Shown here: positions 33,661 through 42,914 of the stretch, in pieces
How positions within the stretch are numbered: the first letter of the stretch is position 1
Layout: every line of letters starts with the position of its first letter
Origin: Pseudonocardia abyssalis
GTDB lineage: Bacteria; Actinomycetota; Actinomycetes; Mycobacteriales; Pseudonocardiaceae
DNA: 64,000 nucleotides
NCBI RefSeq assembly: GCF_019263705.2
Contig: NZ_JADQDK010000001.1
Location: 2,976,001 to 3,040,000, forward strand
Direction: 5' to 3'
Notes under the pieces: generated by a model
The model's input: the letters and a program-made list of their open reading frames with translations, nothing else
Databases searched by the model: none
What the model was told of the DNA's origin: nothing
Made by a program: the position numbers and the translations under genes

Positions 33661-36600
33661 CTACGCGCGCGGCTTCTCGCGCAGCTCGTAGGTCTCGATC
33701 ATGTCGCCGTCCTTGACGTCGTTGAAGCTGCCGAGCGTCAGACCGCACTCGAAGCCCTCGCGGACCTCGACCACGTCGTCCTTGACCCGGCGCAACGAGT
33801 TGACGGTGAGGTTCTCCGCCACCACGACGCTGTCGCGCAGCAACCGCGCCTTGGCGTTGCGGCGGATGATCCCGTCCATCACCAGGCAACCGGCGATCGA
33901 GCCGAAGCGCGAGGAACGGAAGACCTGGCGGACCTCCGCGTGGCCGAGGACGGCCTCCTCGTACTCGGGCTTGAGCAGCCCCTTGAGGGCCTGCTCGATC
34001 TCGTCGATCGCCTGGTAGATCACGGAGTAGTACCGGATCTCCACGCCCTCGCGGTTGGCCAGCTCGGTCGCCTTGCCCTCGGCCCGGACGTTGAAGCCCA
34101 GGACGATGACGTTGTCGGCGATGGCGAGGTTGACGTCGCCCTCGGTGATGCCACCGACGCCGCGGTGGATCACCCGCAGCTCGACGTCGTCACCGACCTC
34201 GATCTTCATGAGCGCGTCCTCGAGAGCCTCGACGGTTCCGGAGTTGTCGCCCTTGATGATCAGGTTGAGCTGGTTGGTCTCCTTCAGCGCGGCGTCGAGG
34301 TCCTCGAGCGACACGCGCTTGCGACGGCTCGCCAGCTCGGCGTTGCGCTCGCGCGCCCGCCGGCGGTCGGCGATCTGCCGGGCCACGCGGTCCTCGTCGA
34401 CGACGAGGAACGTGTCGCCCGCACCGGGCACCGAGGTGAAGCCGACCACCGCGACGGGGCGCGACGGGTAGGCCTCGACGATGTCCTCGCCGTGCTCGTC
34501 GAACATCCGCCGGACGCGCCCGGAGGCGTCGCCCGCGACGATCGAGTCGCCGACGCGCAGCGTGCCGCGCTGCACCAGGACCGTGGCCACCGGACCGCGA
34601 CCGCGGTCGAGGTGGGCCTCGATCGCGACGCCCTGGGCCTCCATGTTCGGGTTGGCCCGCAGGTCGAGCGCGGCGTCCGCGGTGAGCAGGATCGCCTCGA
34701 GCAGGGCGTCGATGTTGGTGCCCTGCTTGGCGGAGATGTCGACGAACATCGTGTCGCCGCCGTACTCCTCGGCCACGAGGTTGTACTCGGTGAGCTGCTG
34801 CCGGATCTTGTCCGGGTTCGCGCCCTCCTTGTCGATCTTGTTGACCGCCACGACCACCGGCACGTCGGCCGCCTGGGCGTGGTTGATCGCCTCCACCGTC
34901 TGCGGCATGACGCCGTCGTCGGCGGCGACCACGATCACCGCGATGTCCGTGGACTTCGCGCCTCGGGCACGCATGGCGGTGAACGCCTCGTGACCCGGGG
35001 TGTCGATGAAGGTGATCGGGCGCTCGTAGCCCTCCAGCTCGCTCATGACCTGGTAGGCGCCGATGTGCTGGGTGATGCCACCGGCCTCCCCGCCCATCAC
35101 GTTCGCCTTGCGGATCGTGTCGAGCAGGCGCGTCTTTCCGTGGTCGACGTGACCCATGACGGTGACGACCGGCGGCCGGACGACCAGGTCGTCCTCGCCG
35201 CCCGCGTCCTCGCCGTAGGAGATGGAGAAGCTGTCGAGCAGCTCGCGGTCCTCCTCCTCGGGGCTGACGACCTGCACGACGTAGTTCATCTCGCTGCCGA
35301 GCAGCTCGAGGATCTCGTCGGACACCGACTGCGTGTTGGTGACCATCTCACCGAGGTGGAACAGCACCTGCACGAGCGACGCCGGGTTGGCGCCGATCTT
35401 GTCGGCGAAGTCGGTCAGCGACGCGCCGCGGGCGAGCTTGATCGTCTCGCCGTTGCCCCGGGGCAGGCGGACGCCGCCGGCCGACGGGGCCTGCATCGAC
35501 TCGAACTCCTGGCGCTTCGCGCGCTTGGACTTGCGGCCCTTGCGCACCGGCCCACCGGGACGGCCGAACGCGCCCGCGGCACCGCCGCGACCGCGCGGGC
35601 CACCGGGACGGCCACCGCCGCCACCGGGACCACCGCGGAAGCCACCGCCGGCAGGAGCGCCACCGGGACCGCCGGGACCGCCGCCACCGGGACGGAAACC
35701 GCCACCGCCACCGCCGGGACGACCACCGGGACCGCCCGGACGACCGCCGGGACCGCCGGGACGACCACCGGGCCCACCGGGACCACCGCGGCCACCGGGA
35801 GCGGGACGCCCACCGGCCGGACGCGCCGGCATCATGCCGGGGTTCGGGCGCGGGGGCATGTTGCCCGGGTTGGGGGGACGCGGTCCACCGGGACGGGGAC
35901 CGGCCGGACGAGGACCGCCCTGGCCGGGACCACCGGGACGCGGGGCGCCCTGGCCGGGAGCCGGCCGGTCACCCTGCGCGGGCGGACCCGCCGGAGCGCT
36001 GCCACCGGGCTGCGCGGGCGGGCCGGGACGCGGCGCGGGAGCGCGGGGCGGGGCCCCGGACCCGACGCCGAACGGGTTGTTGCCGACGCGCGGCGTGCGC
36101 GGACCCGGACGCGGGCCGGACGGCTTCGGCGGGACGACGGCGGAACCGGCGTCGGCCGCGGCCGGCTGCTGCTCGGGACACGACTGCTCCGGCCGCCCCT
36201 GCTCGGGACGTGCCTGCTCGGGACGTGCCTGCTCGGGACGTGCCTGCGGGCCGGGACGGGCCGCCGGCGGGGCCGGGGCGCGCTCCGCGACCGCCGGCTC
36301 GGAACGGATCCGCTCGGGCGTCGCCGCCGGGCCCGGACGGGGTCCGGGACGCGGGCCGCTGCCACCGGGAGCACCGCCACCGGGGGTGGCGGGACGCGGC
36401 GTCGGGGCCTCGGTGCGCTCGGCCGCCGGACGTGCCGGAGCGGCCGGGGCCGCGGGCTCGGCGGGCGCCGCCGGGGCGGACGGTCCGGGACGCGGGCCGG
36501 GACGGGGTCCGGGCACGCCACCGGAACGGGGCGGGCCGGGAACGGCGGACGGGGCGGACGGGCCGCCGCGGGGGCGACCCCCGCCACTGCCGCCGGACAC

Positions 36601-36750
36601 GGACTCCCGCAACTTGCGGGCGACCGGCGCCTCGACGGTGGAGGACGGCGACTTCACGTACTCGCCGAGGTCCTGCAGCTTGCTGAGGACCTGCTTGCTG
36701 GAGATGCCGAGCTCTTTCGCGAGCTCGTGCACACGGGCCTTGCCTGCCAC
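33661..36750 (-). CDS. infB: Translation initiation factor IF-2
   Basis: 1029 residues, long for the family. The GTPase part has G1 'GHVDHGKT' at residues 533-540, 'DTPGHEAF' (G3) and 'NKIDKEGA' (G4), followed by domains II-IV. It delivers initiator tRNA to the 30S subunit. The N-terminus has the IF2_N helix-turn '[20 protein letters not shown]'. About 350 residues of low-complexity Pro/Gly/Arg follow, with PGPRPGP and GGPGGRPGG runs and an ARPEQ repeat encoded by a 15-nt array (36200-36244). GTG start after AAGGAG. It is the core of the rimP-nusA-ylxR-infB operon. Confidence 0.96.
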   Translation of the reverse strand: MAGKARVHELAKELGISSKQVLSKLQDLGEYVKSPSSTVEAPVARKLRESVSGGSGGGRPRGGPSAPSAVPGPPRSGGVPGPRPGPRPGPSAPAAPAEPAAPAAPARPAAERTEAPTPRPATPGGGAPGGSGPRPGPRPGPAATPERIRSEPAVAERAPAPPAARPGPQARPEQARPEQARPEQGRPEQSCPEQQPAAADAGSAVVPPKPSGPRPGPRTPRVGNNPFGVGSGAPPRAPAPRPGPPAQPGGSAPAGPPAQGDRPAPGQGAPRPGGPGQGGPRPAGPRPGGPRPPNPGNMPPRPNPGMMPARPAGGRPAPGGRGGPGGPGGRPGGPGGRPGGPGGRPGGGGGGFRPGGGGPGGPGGAPAGGGFRGGPGGGGGRPGGPRGRGGAAGAFGRPGGPVRKGRKSKRAKRQEFESMQAPSAGGVRLPRGNGETIKLARGASLTDFADKIGANPASLVQVLFHLGEMVTNTQSVSDEILELLGSEMNYVVQVVSPEEEDRELLDSFSISYGEDAGGEDDLVVRPPVVTVMGHVDHGKTRLLDTIRKANVMGGEAGGITQHIGAYQVMSELEGYERPITFIDTPGHEAFTAMRARGAKSTDIAVIVVAADDGVMPQTVEAINHAQAADVPVVVAVNKIDKEGANPDKIRQQLTEYNLVAEEYGGDTMFVDISAKQGTNIDALLEAILLTADAALDLRANPNMEAQGVAIEAHLDRGRGPVATVLVQRGTLRVGDSIVAGDASGRVRRMFDEHGEDIVEAYPSRPVAVVGFTSVPGAGDTFLVVDEDRVARQIADRRRARERNAELASRRKRVSLEDLDAALKETNQLNLIIKGDNSGTVEALEDALMKIEVGDDVELRVIHRGVGGITEGDVNLAIADNVIVLGFNVRAEGKATELANREGVEIRYYSVIYQAIDEIEQALKGLLKPEYEEAVLGHAEVRQVFRSSRFGSIAGCLVMDGIIRRNAKARLLRDSVVVAENLTVNSLRRVKDDVVEVREGFECGLTLGSFNDVKDGDMIETYELREKPRA

Positions 36751-36843
36751 TGCACTCCTTGTTACTCGGAGGCCGGCGGCTGGTCCCGCTCGACCTCGAA
36801 CCTAGTGTCGAAGCACGTTCATGGTGCGATCTTCACGACTGGC

Positions 36844-37152
36844 TCATGACGGGTCGACCTTGCTCTCCTCGATGACGGATCCGGGTGTGTCCCGAACCCC
36901 AGACTTCTCCGTCCCGGCACGGTCGAGATGTGCCCGGACCCCAGTGGTGTCCAGCTTTCCCGGGACGCGCAGCGCCCGCGGGAACGCCGAGCGCCGCTCG
37001 GCGCGGTGGAGGCACTCCGGGTCGAGGTGCAGCCAGGCACCTCGGCCGGGGAACCGTCGACGTGGGTCCGGGGTGAGAACCCCGTCCACCACGACGACCC
37101 GCAGCAGATCGTCGGTCTCGGCCCGTGACCGGCATCCGATGCACGTGCGCAC
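36844..37152 (-). CDS. ylxR: YlxR (DUF448) family protein
   Basis: About 102 residues from GTG 37152 ('VRTCIGCRSRAETDDLLRVV'). The family signature 'RTCIGCR' and 'GRGAWLHLDPECLHRAERRSAFPRALRVPG' are present. It is a small RNA/DNA-binding protein between nusA and infB in most bacteria. In Gram-positive bacteria it has been linked to RNase P and transcription. No Shine-Dalgarno is evident at this GTG, so a longer N-terminus cannot be excluded, though upstream codons in frame offer no better start. The C-terminal ~30 residues are unusually long and acidic. Confidence 0.88.
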   Translation of the reverse strand: MRTCIGCRSRAETDDLLRVVVVDGVLTPDPRRRFPGRGAWLHLDPECLHRAERRSAFPRALRVPGKLDTTGVRAHLDRAGTEKSGVRDTPGSVIEESKVDPS

Positions 37153-37256
37153 AGGGACTTTCGTCGGAGTGCGTCGTACGGGAGCCGGGCCCGGATCGTG
37201 GACCGTTGCTGAGTGTAGCCCACACCCCGGGGGGTGGGCGCCACGACGGGAGGCGA

Positions 37257-38294
37257 TCAGCCGACCGCCTCCGACTCCGACTCCGACGACGCCTTCGGTG
37301 CGTCGCCCGTCCCGCGCGGGTCGGCGTCGCTGCGGATGTCGATGCGCCACCCGGTGAGACGGGCCGCCAGCCGGGCGTTCTGCCCCTCCTTGCCGATGGC
37401 GAGGGAGAGCTGGAAGTCCGGCACGACGACCCGCGCCGAGCGCGTGGCGGCGTCGATCACGGTGACCGACACCACCTTCGACGGGGACAGGGCGTTGCCG
37501 ACGAACGTGGCGGGGTCCTCGTCCCAGTCGATGATGTCGATCTTCTCGCCGGCGAGCTCGCTCATCACGCCGCGGACGCGCTGCCCCATCGGGCCGATGC
37601 AGCTGCCCTTCGGGTTGACCCCGGCGACGGTCGAGCGCACCGCGATCTTGGAGCGGTGTCCGGCCTCGCGGGCCACGGCGACGATCTCCACCGTGCCGTC
37701 GACCAGCTCGGGGACCTCGAACGCGAACAGCTTGCGGACGAGGTTCGGGTGCGTGCGGCTCAGCGTGATCTGGGTGCCGCGCATCCCGCGCGTCACACCG
37801 ACGACGTAGCAGCGGATCCGCTCGCCGTGCGCGTAGGTCTCCCCCGGCACCTGCTCCGCCGCGGGCAGCACGCCCTCGGTCTGTCCGCCCAGGGAGACGA
37901 TGACGACGCCGCGGGCGTTGGCGCGGGCGTCGCGCTGCACGATGCCCGCGACGATCTCGCCCTCCTTCGTGGCGAACTCCCCGTAGGTGCGCTCGTGCTC
38001 GGCGTCGCGCAGCCGCTGCAGGATGACCTGTCGCGCGGTGGTGGCGGCGATCCGGCCGAAGCCCTCGGGGGTGTCGTCCCACTCGCGGTCGACGACCCCG
38101 CCCTCGCCCAGCTCCTGCGCCATCACCCGGACCAGGCCGGACTTGCGGTCGATGTCGACGTGGGCGTGCGCCTCGTGGCCGTCGGTGTGCTTGTAGGCGG
38201 TGAGCAGGGCCGTCTCGATGGCCTCGATCACCGTCTCGAACGGGATGTCCTTGTCGCGCTCGATCGCGCGCAGAGCCGCGATGTCGACGTTCAT
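37257..38294 (-). CDS. nusA: Transcription termination/antitermination protein NusA
   Basis: 345 residues. The N-terminal domain ('[20 protein letters not shown]') binds RNA polymerase. An S1 domain follows ('[26 protein letters not shown]'), then tandem KH domains with '[29 protein letters not shown]' and '[25 protein letters not shown]'. The protein ends after KH2 with a short Ser/Glu tail, as in actinobacteria, without the acidic repeats of E. coli. Its ATG overlaps the rimP stop by four bases. Confidence 0.96.
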   Translation of the reverse strand: MNVDIAALRAIERDKDIPFETVIEAIETALLTAYKHTDGHEAHAHVDIDRKSGLVRVMAQELGEGGVVDREWDDTPEGFGRIAATTARQVILQRLRDAEHERTYGEFATKEGEIVAGIVQRDARANARGVVIVSLGGQTEGVLPAAEQVPGETYAHGERIRCYVVGVTRGMRGTQITLSRTHPNLVRKLFAFEVPELVDGTVEIVAVAREAGHRSKIAVRSTVAGVNPKGSCIGPMGQRVRGVMSELAGEKIDIIDWDEDPATFVGNALSPSKVVSVTVIDAATRSARVVVPDFQLSLAIGKEGQNARLAARLTGWRIDIRSDADPRGTGDAPKASSESESEAVG

Positions 38295-38872
38295 GAATGG
38301 TCCTCGTCTTCAGTTGTGTCGAATCCGGTCGTGTCGAGCTCGTCGTCCTCGGCCGCTTCCCCGTCCGCCGGGGCCGCGCCCAGGGCGCTCAGCTCCGCCG
38401 CGGGCGGCTTACGGAACTCGACCTGCACCGCCGCGTGCGTCACGTCGGCGTAGCGCAGCTCCCGGACCTTCCCCTCGACCAGGAGCGCGACGGCGTCCTC
38501 GCCTGCGTCGCCGACCCGCCCCGCCATGGTGCCACCGTCGGCCAGGCGCACGAGCACCTGACGCAGCCGGTTGCGCCGCCAGTGCCGGGGCAGGGTGAGC
38601 GGCCGGTCGACACCCGGGGAGGTGACCTCGAGGGTGTACGAGCCGGGGATCAGGTCCTCGTGCAGCTCCAGTTCCGCCGACGCCGCGCGGGAGACCCGCG
38701 CGATCTCGTCGAGGCCCACCCCGGAGTCGGAGTCCACCACCAACCGGACGGTGTGCCGCCTGCCCACGGTGTGCACCTCGAGCTCGTCGAGCACGAATCC
38801 CGCAGCGGTGACGACGGGCTCCAGCACGCCGTGCAGCGGAGTGCCCTGCTGCGCGGGGCGGTGGGTGGACAT
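38291..38872 (-). CDS. rimP: Ribosome maturation factor RimP
   Basis: 193 residues from the ATG at 38872, with CAGGAG six bases upstream. The N-terminal domain has '[28 protein letters not shown]' and '[25 protein letters not shown]', the conserved RimP core. A C-terminal SH3-like domain follows, then an acidic tail. It is needed for 30S maturation. It is the first gene of the operon and overlaps nusA (ATGA). The longer upstream frame is Ala/Arg-rich and lies antisense to the lipoprotein gene, so it was not used. Confidence 0.95.
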   Translation of the reverse strand: MSTHRPAQQGTPLHGVLEPVVTAAGFVLDELEVHTVGRRHTVRLVVDSDSGVGLDEIARVSRAASAELELHEDLIPGSYTLEVTSPGVDRPLTLPRHWRRNRLRQVLVRLADGGTMAGRVGDAGEDAVALLVEGKVRELRYADVTHAAVQVEFRKPPAAELSALGAAPADGEAAEDDELDTTGFDTTEDEDHS

Positions 38873-39047
38873 GCGGTCTCCTGCGGTGTCGGTGGGTGCC
38901 GCGGCGGTCGGCCGGACGGGCCAGCCAGGGTAGCGCGCCGCACGGGGTGCTCCGGCCACGCGCGCTCCGGCAGCGGGGCCCGCGCGGGTGCCTGGCAGGA
39001 TGGGCGCCCGTCCCGGACGACGACCGGCGGGACGTCGAGGAGGGGTC

Positions 39048-39518
39048 GTGCCAGGAGGGCCGTCGCGCCGCCGAGTGCTCGCGGCGCTGGTGCTGGCGCC
39101 GGTCGCGCTGTCGCCGCTCGCCGCCGGGTGCGCGGCCGTCGGCCTCGACGACGGGCCCGACCCCCTGATCGCCCTCGCCGACGCGGCCCGCGCCGACGCC
39201 CTGCTCGCCGCCGCGGTCGTGGCCGACGACCCCGGCCTCGCAGCCCGTGTCGACCCGCTGCAGGCCGCCCGCACCGCGCACGCCGCCGCCCTCGACGCCG
39301 AGGTCGCCCGGCTGGCCGGTGACCCGGAGCCGGGTACCGCCGCCGCGGCACCGGCCCCCGCGGCCCCCGCGGTGGCCGACCTGGCCGCGCTGCGCGCCGC
39401 CGTCACGGCGTCGGCCCGGGCCGCGGCCGAGGCGGCGCTGGGCCTGCCCGCCGCGCGCGTCGGGCTCGTCGCGTCGATCTCGGCCTGCTGCGCGACCTAC
39501 GGGGCGGTGCTCGGATGA
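39048..39518 (+). CDS. Putative lipoprotein
   Basis: 156 residues from GTG 39048, preceded by GAGGAGG. The signal reads 'PSRRRVLAALVLAPVALSPLAAGCAAVG': an arginine run that could serve Tat, a hydrophobic core and a lipobox (LAAGC), giving a lipidated Cys near residue 28. The mature part is Ala-rich and helical. It overlaps the DUF4439 gene (ATGA) and is divergent from rimP. The same two-gene arrangement next to rimP is known from mycobacteria (Rv2843-Rv2844). The function is unknown. Confidence 0.82.
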   Translation: MPGGPSRRRVLAALVLAPVALSPLAAGCAAVGLDDGPDPLIALADAARADALLAAAVVADDPGLAARVDPLQAARTAHAAALDAEVARLAGDPEPGTAAAAPAPAAPAVADLAALRAAVTASARAAAEAALGLPAARVGLVASISACCATYGAVLG

Positions 39519-39955
39519 GCCAGATCGACGAGGACTCCACCGACGCCCTGCAGGCCGCACTCGCCGCGGAGCACGCCGCGCTGTGGGCCTACGGGCTCGC
39601 GGTCGCGTTCCTCGGCCCGCAGAACCGGGCGCAGGCCCGCGACGACGCCGCCGCCCACCGCACGCTGCGGGCCGCGGTCGAGACGACGCTGTCGCAGCTC
39701 GGGGCGCGGGCGGTGTCGGCCCAGCCGTCCTACGCCCCGCCGCAACCGGTCGTCGACGCCGCGTCGGCCGCTGCCCTGGCGGTCGTCGCGGAGACCGACG
39801 CGCTCGGCGCATGGCGGTCGGTCCTGGAGCGCACCGAGGACCGCCCGCTGCGCGGTGCGGCCCTCGACGCCCTCACCCAGGGCACGCTGCGCTGCGCCCG
39901 GTGGCGGGTGGTGGTCGGCAGCCCGCCCGCGATCCCGGACTTCCCGGGCCTCTGA
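39515..39955 (+). CDS. DUF4439 ferritin-like domain protein
   Basis: 146 residues, mostly helical. 'ALQAALAAEHAALWAYGLAVAFL' and 'AQARDDAAAHRTLRAAVETTL' give the E/H-rich first and second helices of the DUF4439 ferritin-like fold, and a third has 'ALAVVAETDALGAWRSVLE'. The metal-ligand set is incomplete compared with true ferritins. It has no signal peptide and is translationally coupled to the lipoprotein upstream. Its role is unknown. Confidence 0.85.
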   Translation: MSQIDEDSTDALQAALAAEHAALWAYGLAVAFLGPQNRAQARDDAAAHRTLRAAVETTLSQLGARAVSAQPSYAPPQPVVDAASAAALAVVAETDALGAWRSVLERTEDRPLRGAALDALTQGTLRCARWRVVVGSPPAIPDFPGL

Positions 39956-39961
39956 CGCACC

Positions 39962-40066
39962 CGCGAGTCGCTGTTCCCCCGCCCCCGAGTCGCTGTTCCC
40001 CCGCCCGCGAGTCGCTGTTCCCCCGCCCGCGAGTCGCCGCTTCCCCGCCCGCGAGTTCCCGCTCAG
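39962..40066. repeat. 22-nt tandem array with GCGAGTCG core
   Basis: Four full units and one partial unit with a 22-base period (cores at 39963, 39985, 40007, 40029, 40051). Each carries (G/C)CGAGTCGC or a variant followed by a C-rich run. It fills the gap between the convergent DUF4439 and class V aminotransferase genes, and the last unit enters the aminotransferase stop region. Confidence 0.88.
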
Positions 40067-41073
40067 GCGAGGGCGTCCAGCGCCCGGTCGACGTCGCCCG
40101 CGGTGTTGTAGAGGTGGAACGCGAGCCGCGCCGCCCCGGCGCGCGCCGCGCAGGCGACGCCCGCGGCGGCCAGCCGCTCCTGTGCCCCCGGTGTGCGGAC
40201 CGAGACGATGGCCGAACCGGCCGGCTCCATCCCGAGCCCGGCGCGCAGGGCGTCGGCCAGTCCGGTGCAGTGGGCGTGCACGGCGGCGCGGTCGAGCCCG
40301 GCGAGCCACGGCAGCGCGACGGCGGCCCCGACGTGGCTGAGCCAGGCCGGTGAGGTGTCCAGCGCCCGGGCGTCGGCGGCGAGCCGCAGGGGTAGGCCGT
40401 AGACGCTGTCCCAGACGTCGGCGCCGGCGAACCAGCCGGCCTGCTCCGGGGGCAGGTCCCAGTCGGGGTGCACCGCGAGCCAGGCCGCCCCGCGCGGGCT
40501 GAGCAGCCACTTGTACGCACCGCCGGTGACGGCGTCGGCCCAGCCGAGGTCGGCGTCGAGCCAGCCGGTGGCCTGCGTCGCGTCCAGGACGACGCGGGTG
40601 CCCGACGCCCTGGCCGCGCGCAGGGCGTCGAGGTCGACGATCCGGCCGTCCGCGGACTGCACCACCGCGACGGCGACGGCGTCGAACTCCGCGGCCCGCG
40701 CGCCGACCTCGTCGAGCGGGACCTCGGTCAGGTCGTGGCCGCGTGCCGCGAACGGCCAGGTGACGCTCGTGAACTCCCCGGCGGCGACGAGCACCCGCGA
40801 CGGCCGGGGCAGGGCGGCGGCCACCAGCGAGACGAGCCCGGACACCGTCGCCCCGAGCGCGACCCGCCCGACCGGCACGCCCACCAGCCGCGCCCACGCC
40901 TCGCGGGCGGTGGCGACGGGCGCGTCGAAGTCGCCGGGCCGCGCGGCGCCGGTGCGCCAGCTGTGCACCGACGCGGCCACCGCGTCGGCGACCTCCACCG
41001 ACGGCACCCCGATGCTCGCGGTGTTGAGGTAGGAGTCCGGCACGTCGAAGAGGCGATCGAAGGCGCTGCGCAC
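40063..41073 (-). CDS. Class V aminotransferase (cysteine desulfurase/epimerase-like)
   Basis: 336 residues, GTG start. PLP fold type I: 'YLNTASIGVPSVEVADAV' at the N-terminus, 'VVLDATQATGWLDADLGWADAVTGGAYKWLLSPRG' in outline with the Schiff-base Lys188, and 'AGWFAGADVWDS'. It is shorter than NifS/IscS and has no conserved catalytic Cys loop, so it is closer to isopenicillin-N-epimerase-like or kynureninase-like members. The substrate is unknown. It is divergent from the YjbQ gene. Confidence 0.87.
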   Translation of the reverse strand: MRSAFDRLFDVPDSYLNTASIGVPSVEVADAVAASVHSWRTGAARPGDFDAPVATAREAWARLVGVPVGRVALGATVSGLVSLVAAALPRPSRVLVAAGEFTSVTWPFAARGHDLTEVPLDEVGARAAEFDAVAVAVVQSADGRIVDLDALRAARASGTRVVLDATQATGWLDADLGWADAVTGGAYKWLLSPRGAAWLAVHPDWDLPPEQAGWFAGADVWDSVYGLPLRLAADARALDTSPAWLSHVGAAVALPWLAGLDRAAVHAHCTGLADALRAGLGMEPAGSAIVSVRTPGAQERLAAAGVACAARAGAARLAFHLYNTAGDVDRALDALA

Positions 41074-41101
41074 CCCCCGACGCTAGTGCGACGCTGGGGC
41101 C

Positions 41102-41512
41102 ATGCGCAGTGAAGTGATCCAGATCCGGACCGGTTCCCGCGAGACCGTCGTCGACCTGACCGCCGAGATCGACGCCTTCCTCGCCTCCGGCGACGGCGGC
41201 GACGGGCTGTTGAGCGTGTGGGTGCCGCACGCCACGGCGGGGATCGCGGTGATCGAGACCGGAGCGGGCAGCGACACCGACCTGCTCACCGCCCTGCGCG
41301 ACATCCTCCCCTCCGACGACCGGTGGGGGCACCGCCACGGCAGCGCCGGGCACGGGCGCGACCACGTGCTGCCCGGCATCGTCGCCCCGTCGATGACGGT
41401 CCCGGTGCTCGACGGGCGGCCGATGCTGGGCACGTGGCAGTCGGTCTGCCTCGTCGACACGAACCGCGACAACCCCGTCCGCTCGGTGCGCCTGTCGTTC
41501 CTCGCGGGCTGA
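41102..41512 (+). CDS. YjbQ/UPF0047 family protein
   Basis: 136 residues, the family length. 'LLSVWVPHATAGIAVIETG' (His in the conserved H-A/T-TAG motif), 'HRHGSAGHGRDHVLPGIVAPSMTVPV' with clustered histidines, and 'GTWQSVCLVDTN' are the family signatures. The family is annotated as secondary thiamine-phosphate synthase from weak complementation data, and its natural role is unclear. Confidence 0.92.
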   Translation: MRSEVIQIRTGSRETVVDLTAEIDAFLASGDGGDGLLSVWVPHATAGIAVIETGAGSDTDLLTALRDILPSDDRWGHRHGSAGHGRDHVLPGIVAPSMTVPVLDGRPMLGTWQSVCLVDTNRDNPVRSVRLSFLAG

Positions 41513-41556
41513 CCAGCACCGGTGGGCCGAACGGCGGTGTCCTAGAGTCGCGAACC

Positions 41557-42846
41557 GTGACGACGCCGCAGGGGGGCTCGCCGGACGACGGTCCGGACGC
41601 GACGGACGACCGGGCCGCCGCGCCCGATCCGGACGTCACGTCGTTCGCGACACCGCCGAAGGACCCGCCGTTCCCCGCCCCGGGTCGGGGCTGGTCCGAG
41701 GAGGGTGCCCCCGTCGACCCCGCCCCGGCAGGTCCGGCCGCGGGCCGGCCGCATCCGGCCGACCCGACCCTCGCAGGCGGATGGAGCCCGACGGGCGCAC
41801 CGGACCGGGCGGCCTCGCCGTGGTCGAACCCGGCGGTCCGGAACCCGGGACCGCACTACCCGGCCCAGCAGAATCCGGCCCAGCAGAATCCGGCTGCCGC
41901 CCCGGAGACCCGCCTCGGTTGGTCCGCCCCGCCCCCGCCGCCCGGCGGTCCGCCCGGCTGGGGCCCGGAGCAGCAGTGGGGCCCCGGCCCGGCGCCGGGA
42001 GCGCCGCCCCAGCCGGGATGGCCGACGGGCCGGCAGCCGGGCGCCCCCGCGTGGGGCTCCGACCGGCCGGGCTGGGACACCGGCCAGCAGGCCTGGGGGC
42101 CCCCGACGCAGGTCGGGGCGCCGTGGGCCCCGGGGCAGCAGGTGTGGGGTGGTCCGGGATGGGGCCCGCCGGCTCCCCCGCCGCCGCGGCGCGGCCGGCT
42201 GGTCACGCTGATCGCGGTCGGGGTGTTCCTGCTCGCCGCACTGGGAGTCGGCGGCTACTTCCTCATCGACCTCACGTCGTCGGGTGGGGCGACCGTCCCC
42301 GCCGACTTCCGGAGGATCACCACCTCCACCCTCACCTACGCGGTCCCGCCGGACTGGTCGGACTCCCCGGACGCCGGTTCGGTCCTCGGCGCCCCGCTGG
42401 AGGGCCGGGCCGACGCCCCCGGGTACCTGTGCGGCGAGAACCAGTACTTCCGCGGCATCATCGCCAGCTCGTTCGTCCCGGGTGAGCGGCCCGCCGACGC
42501 GGTGGCGACGGCGTTCGCGCGCGAGACCGGATCGTCGTACTACCGCTCCTCCGACGGCGGCACCCCCGACGTCCAGGTCTCCGCACCCCGCCCGTTCGAG
42601 GCCGGCGGAGTGCCGGGACAGCTCGTCGAGGCCACCTCCCGCACGCCCACCGACGACGGCTGCCTGGCCACCGCGGGCACGGTGCTGCTGCTCGCGCTGC
42701 CGACGACCGGACCCGACGGCTCGCCCGGCACCGCCGTCCTGATCGTCAACGGCGACACCGCGGGGGGGCCGGCCGACGCTCCCCCGCTCGCCGACCGCGC
42801 CACCCTGGACGCCGTGCTGGCGAGCGCGCGGCTGCCCACGATCTGA
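41557..42846 (+). CDS. Proline-rich single-pass membrane protein
   Basis: 429 residues from GTG 41557. Residues 1-205 are disordered and Pro/Gly/Trp-rich ('PAQQNPAQQNPAA', 'GWGPEQQWGPGP'). A transmembrane helix follows at about 215-235 ('LVTLIAVGVFLLAALGVGGYFLI'), then an external domain of ~195 residues with 'ITTSTLTYAVPPDWSDSP' and two Cys. The layout (disordered cytoplasmic linker, TM, extracellular domain) mirrors the neighbouring kinases without a kinase domain. It lies just upstream of kinase 1 on the same strand and may be part of the same system. The family was not recognised. Confidence 0.75.
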   Translation: MTTPQGGSPDDGPDATDDRAAAPDPDVTSFATPPKDPPFPAPGRGWSEEGAPVDPAPAGPAAGRPHPADPTLAGGWSPTGAPDRAASPWSNPAVRNPGPHYPAQQNPAQQNPAAAPETRLGWSAPPPPPGGPPGWGPEQQWGPGPAPGAPPQPGWPTGRQPGAPAWGSDRPGWDTGQQAWGPPTQVGAPWAPGQQVWGGPGWGPPAPPPPRRGRLVTLIAVGVFLLAALGVGGYFLIDLTSSGGATVPADFRRITTSTLTYAVPPDWSDSPDAGSVLGAPLEGRADAPGYLCGENQYFRGIIASSFVPGERPADAVATAFARETGSSYYRSSDGGTPDVQVSAPRPFEAGGVPGQLVEATSRTPTDDGCLATAGTVLLLALPTTGPDGSPGTAVLIVNGDTAGGPADAPPLADRATLDAVLASARLPTI

Positions 42847-42914
42847 CCCCGAGACGGGCGTCCCGCACCGGGACCGTCGATACTCGACCCCACCGACGAG
42901 GGGAGCGGAGGGTC

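Noticed and set aside
39962..40066. CRISPR array
   Set aside because: The units are contiguous 22-base repeats without unique spacers, and no cas genes are nearby.
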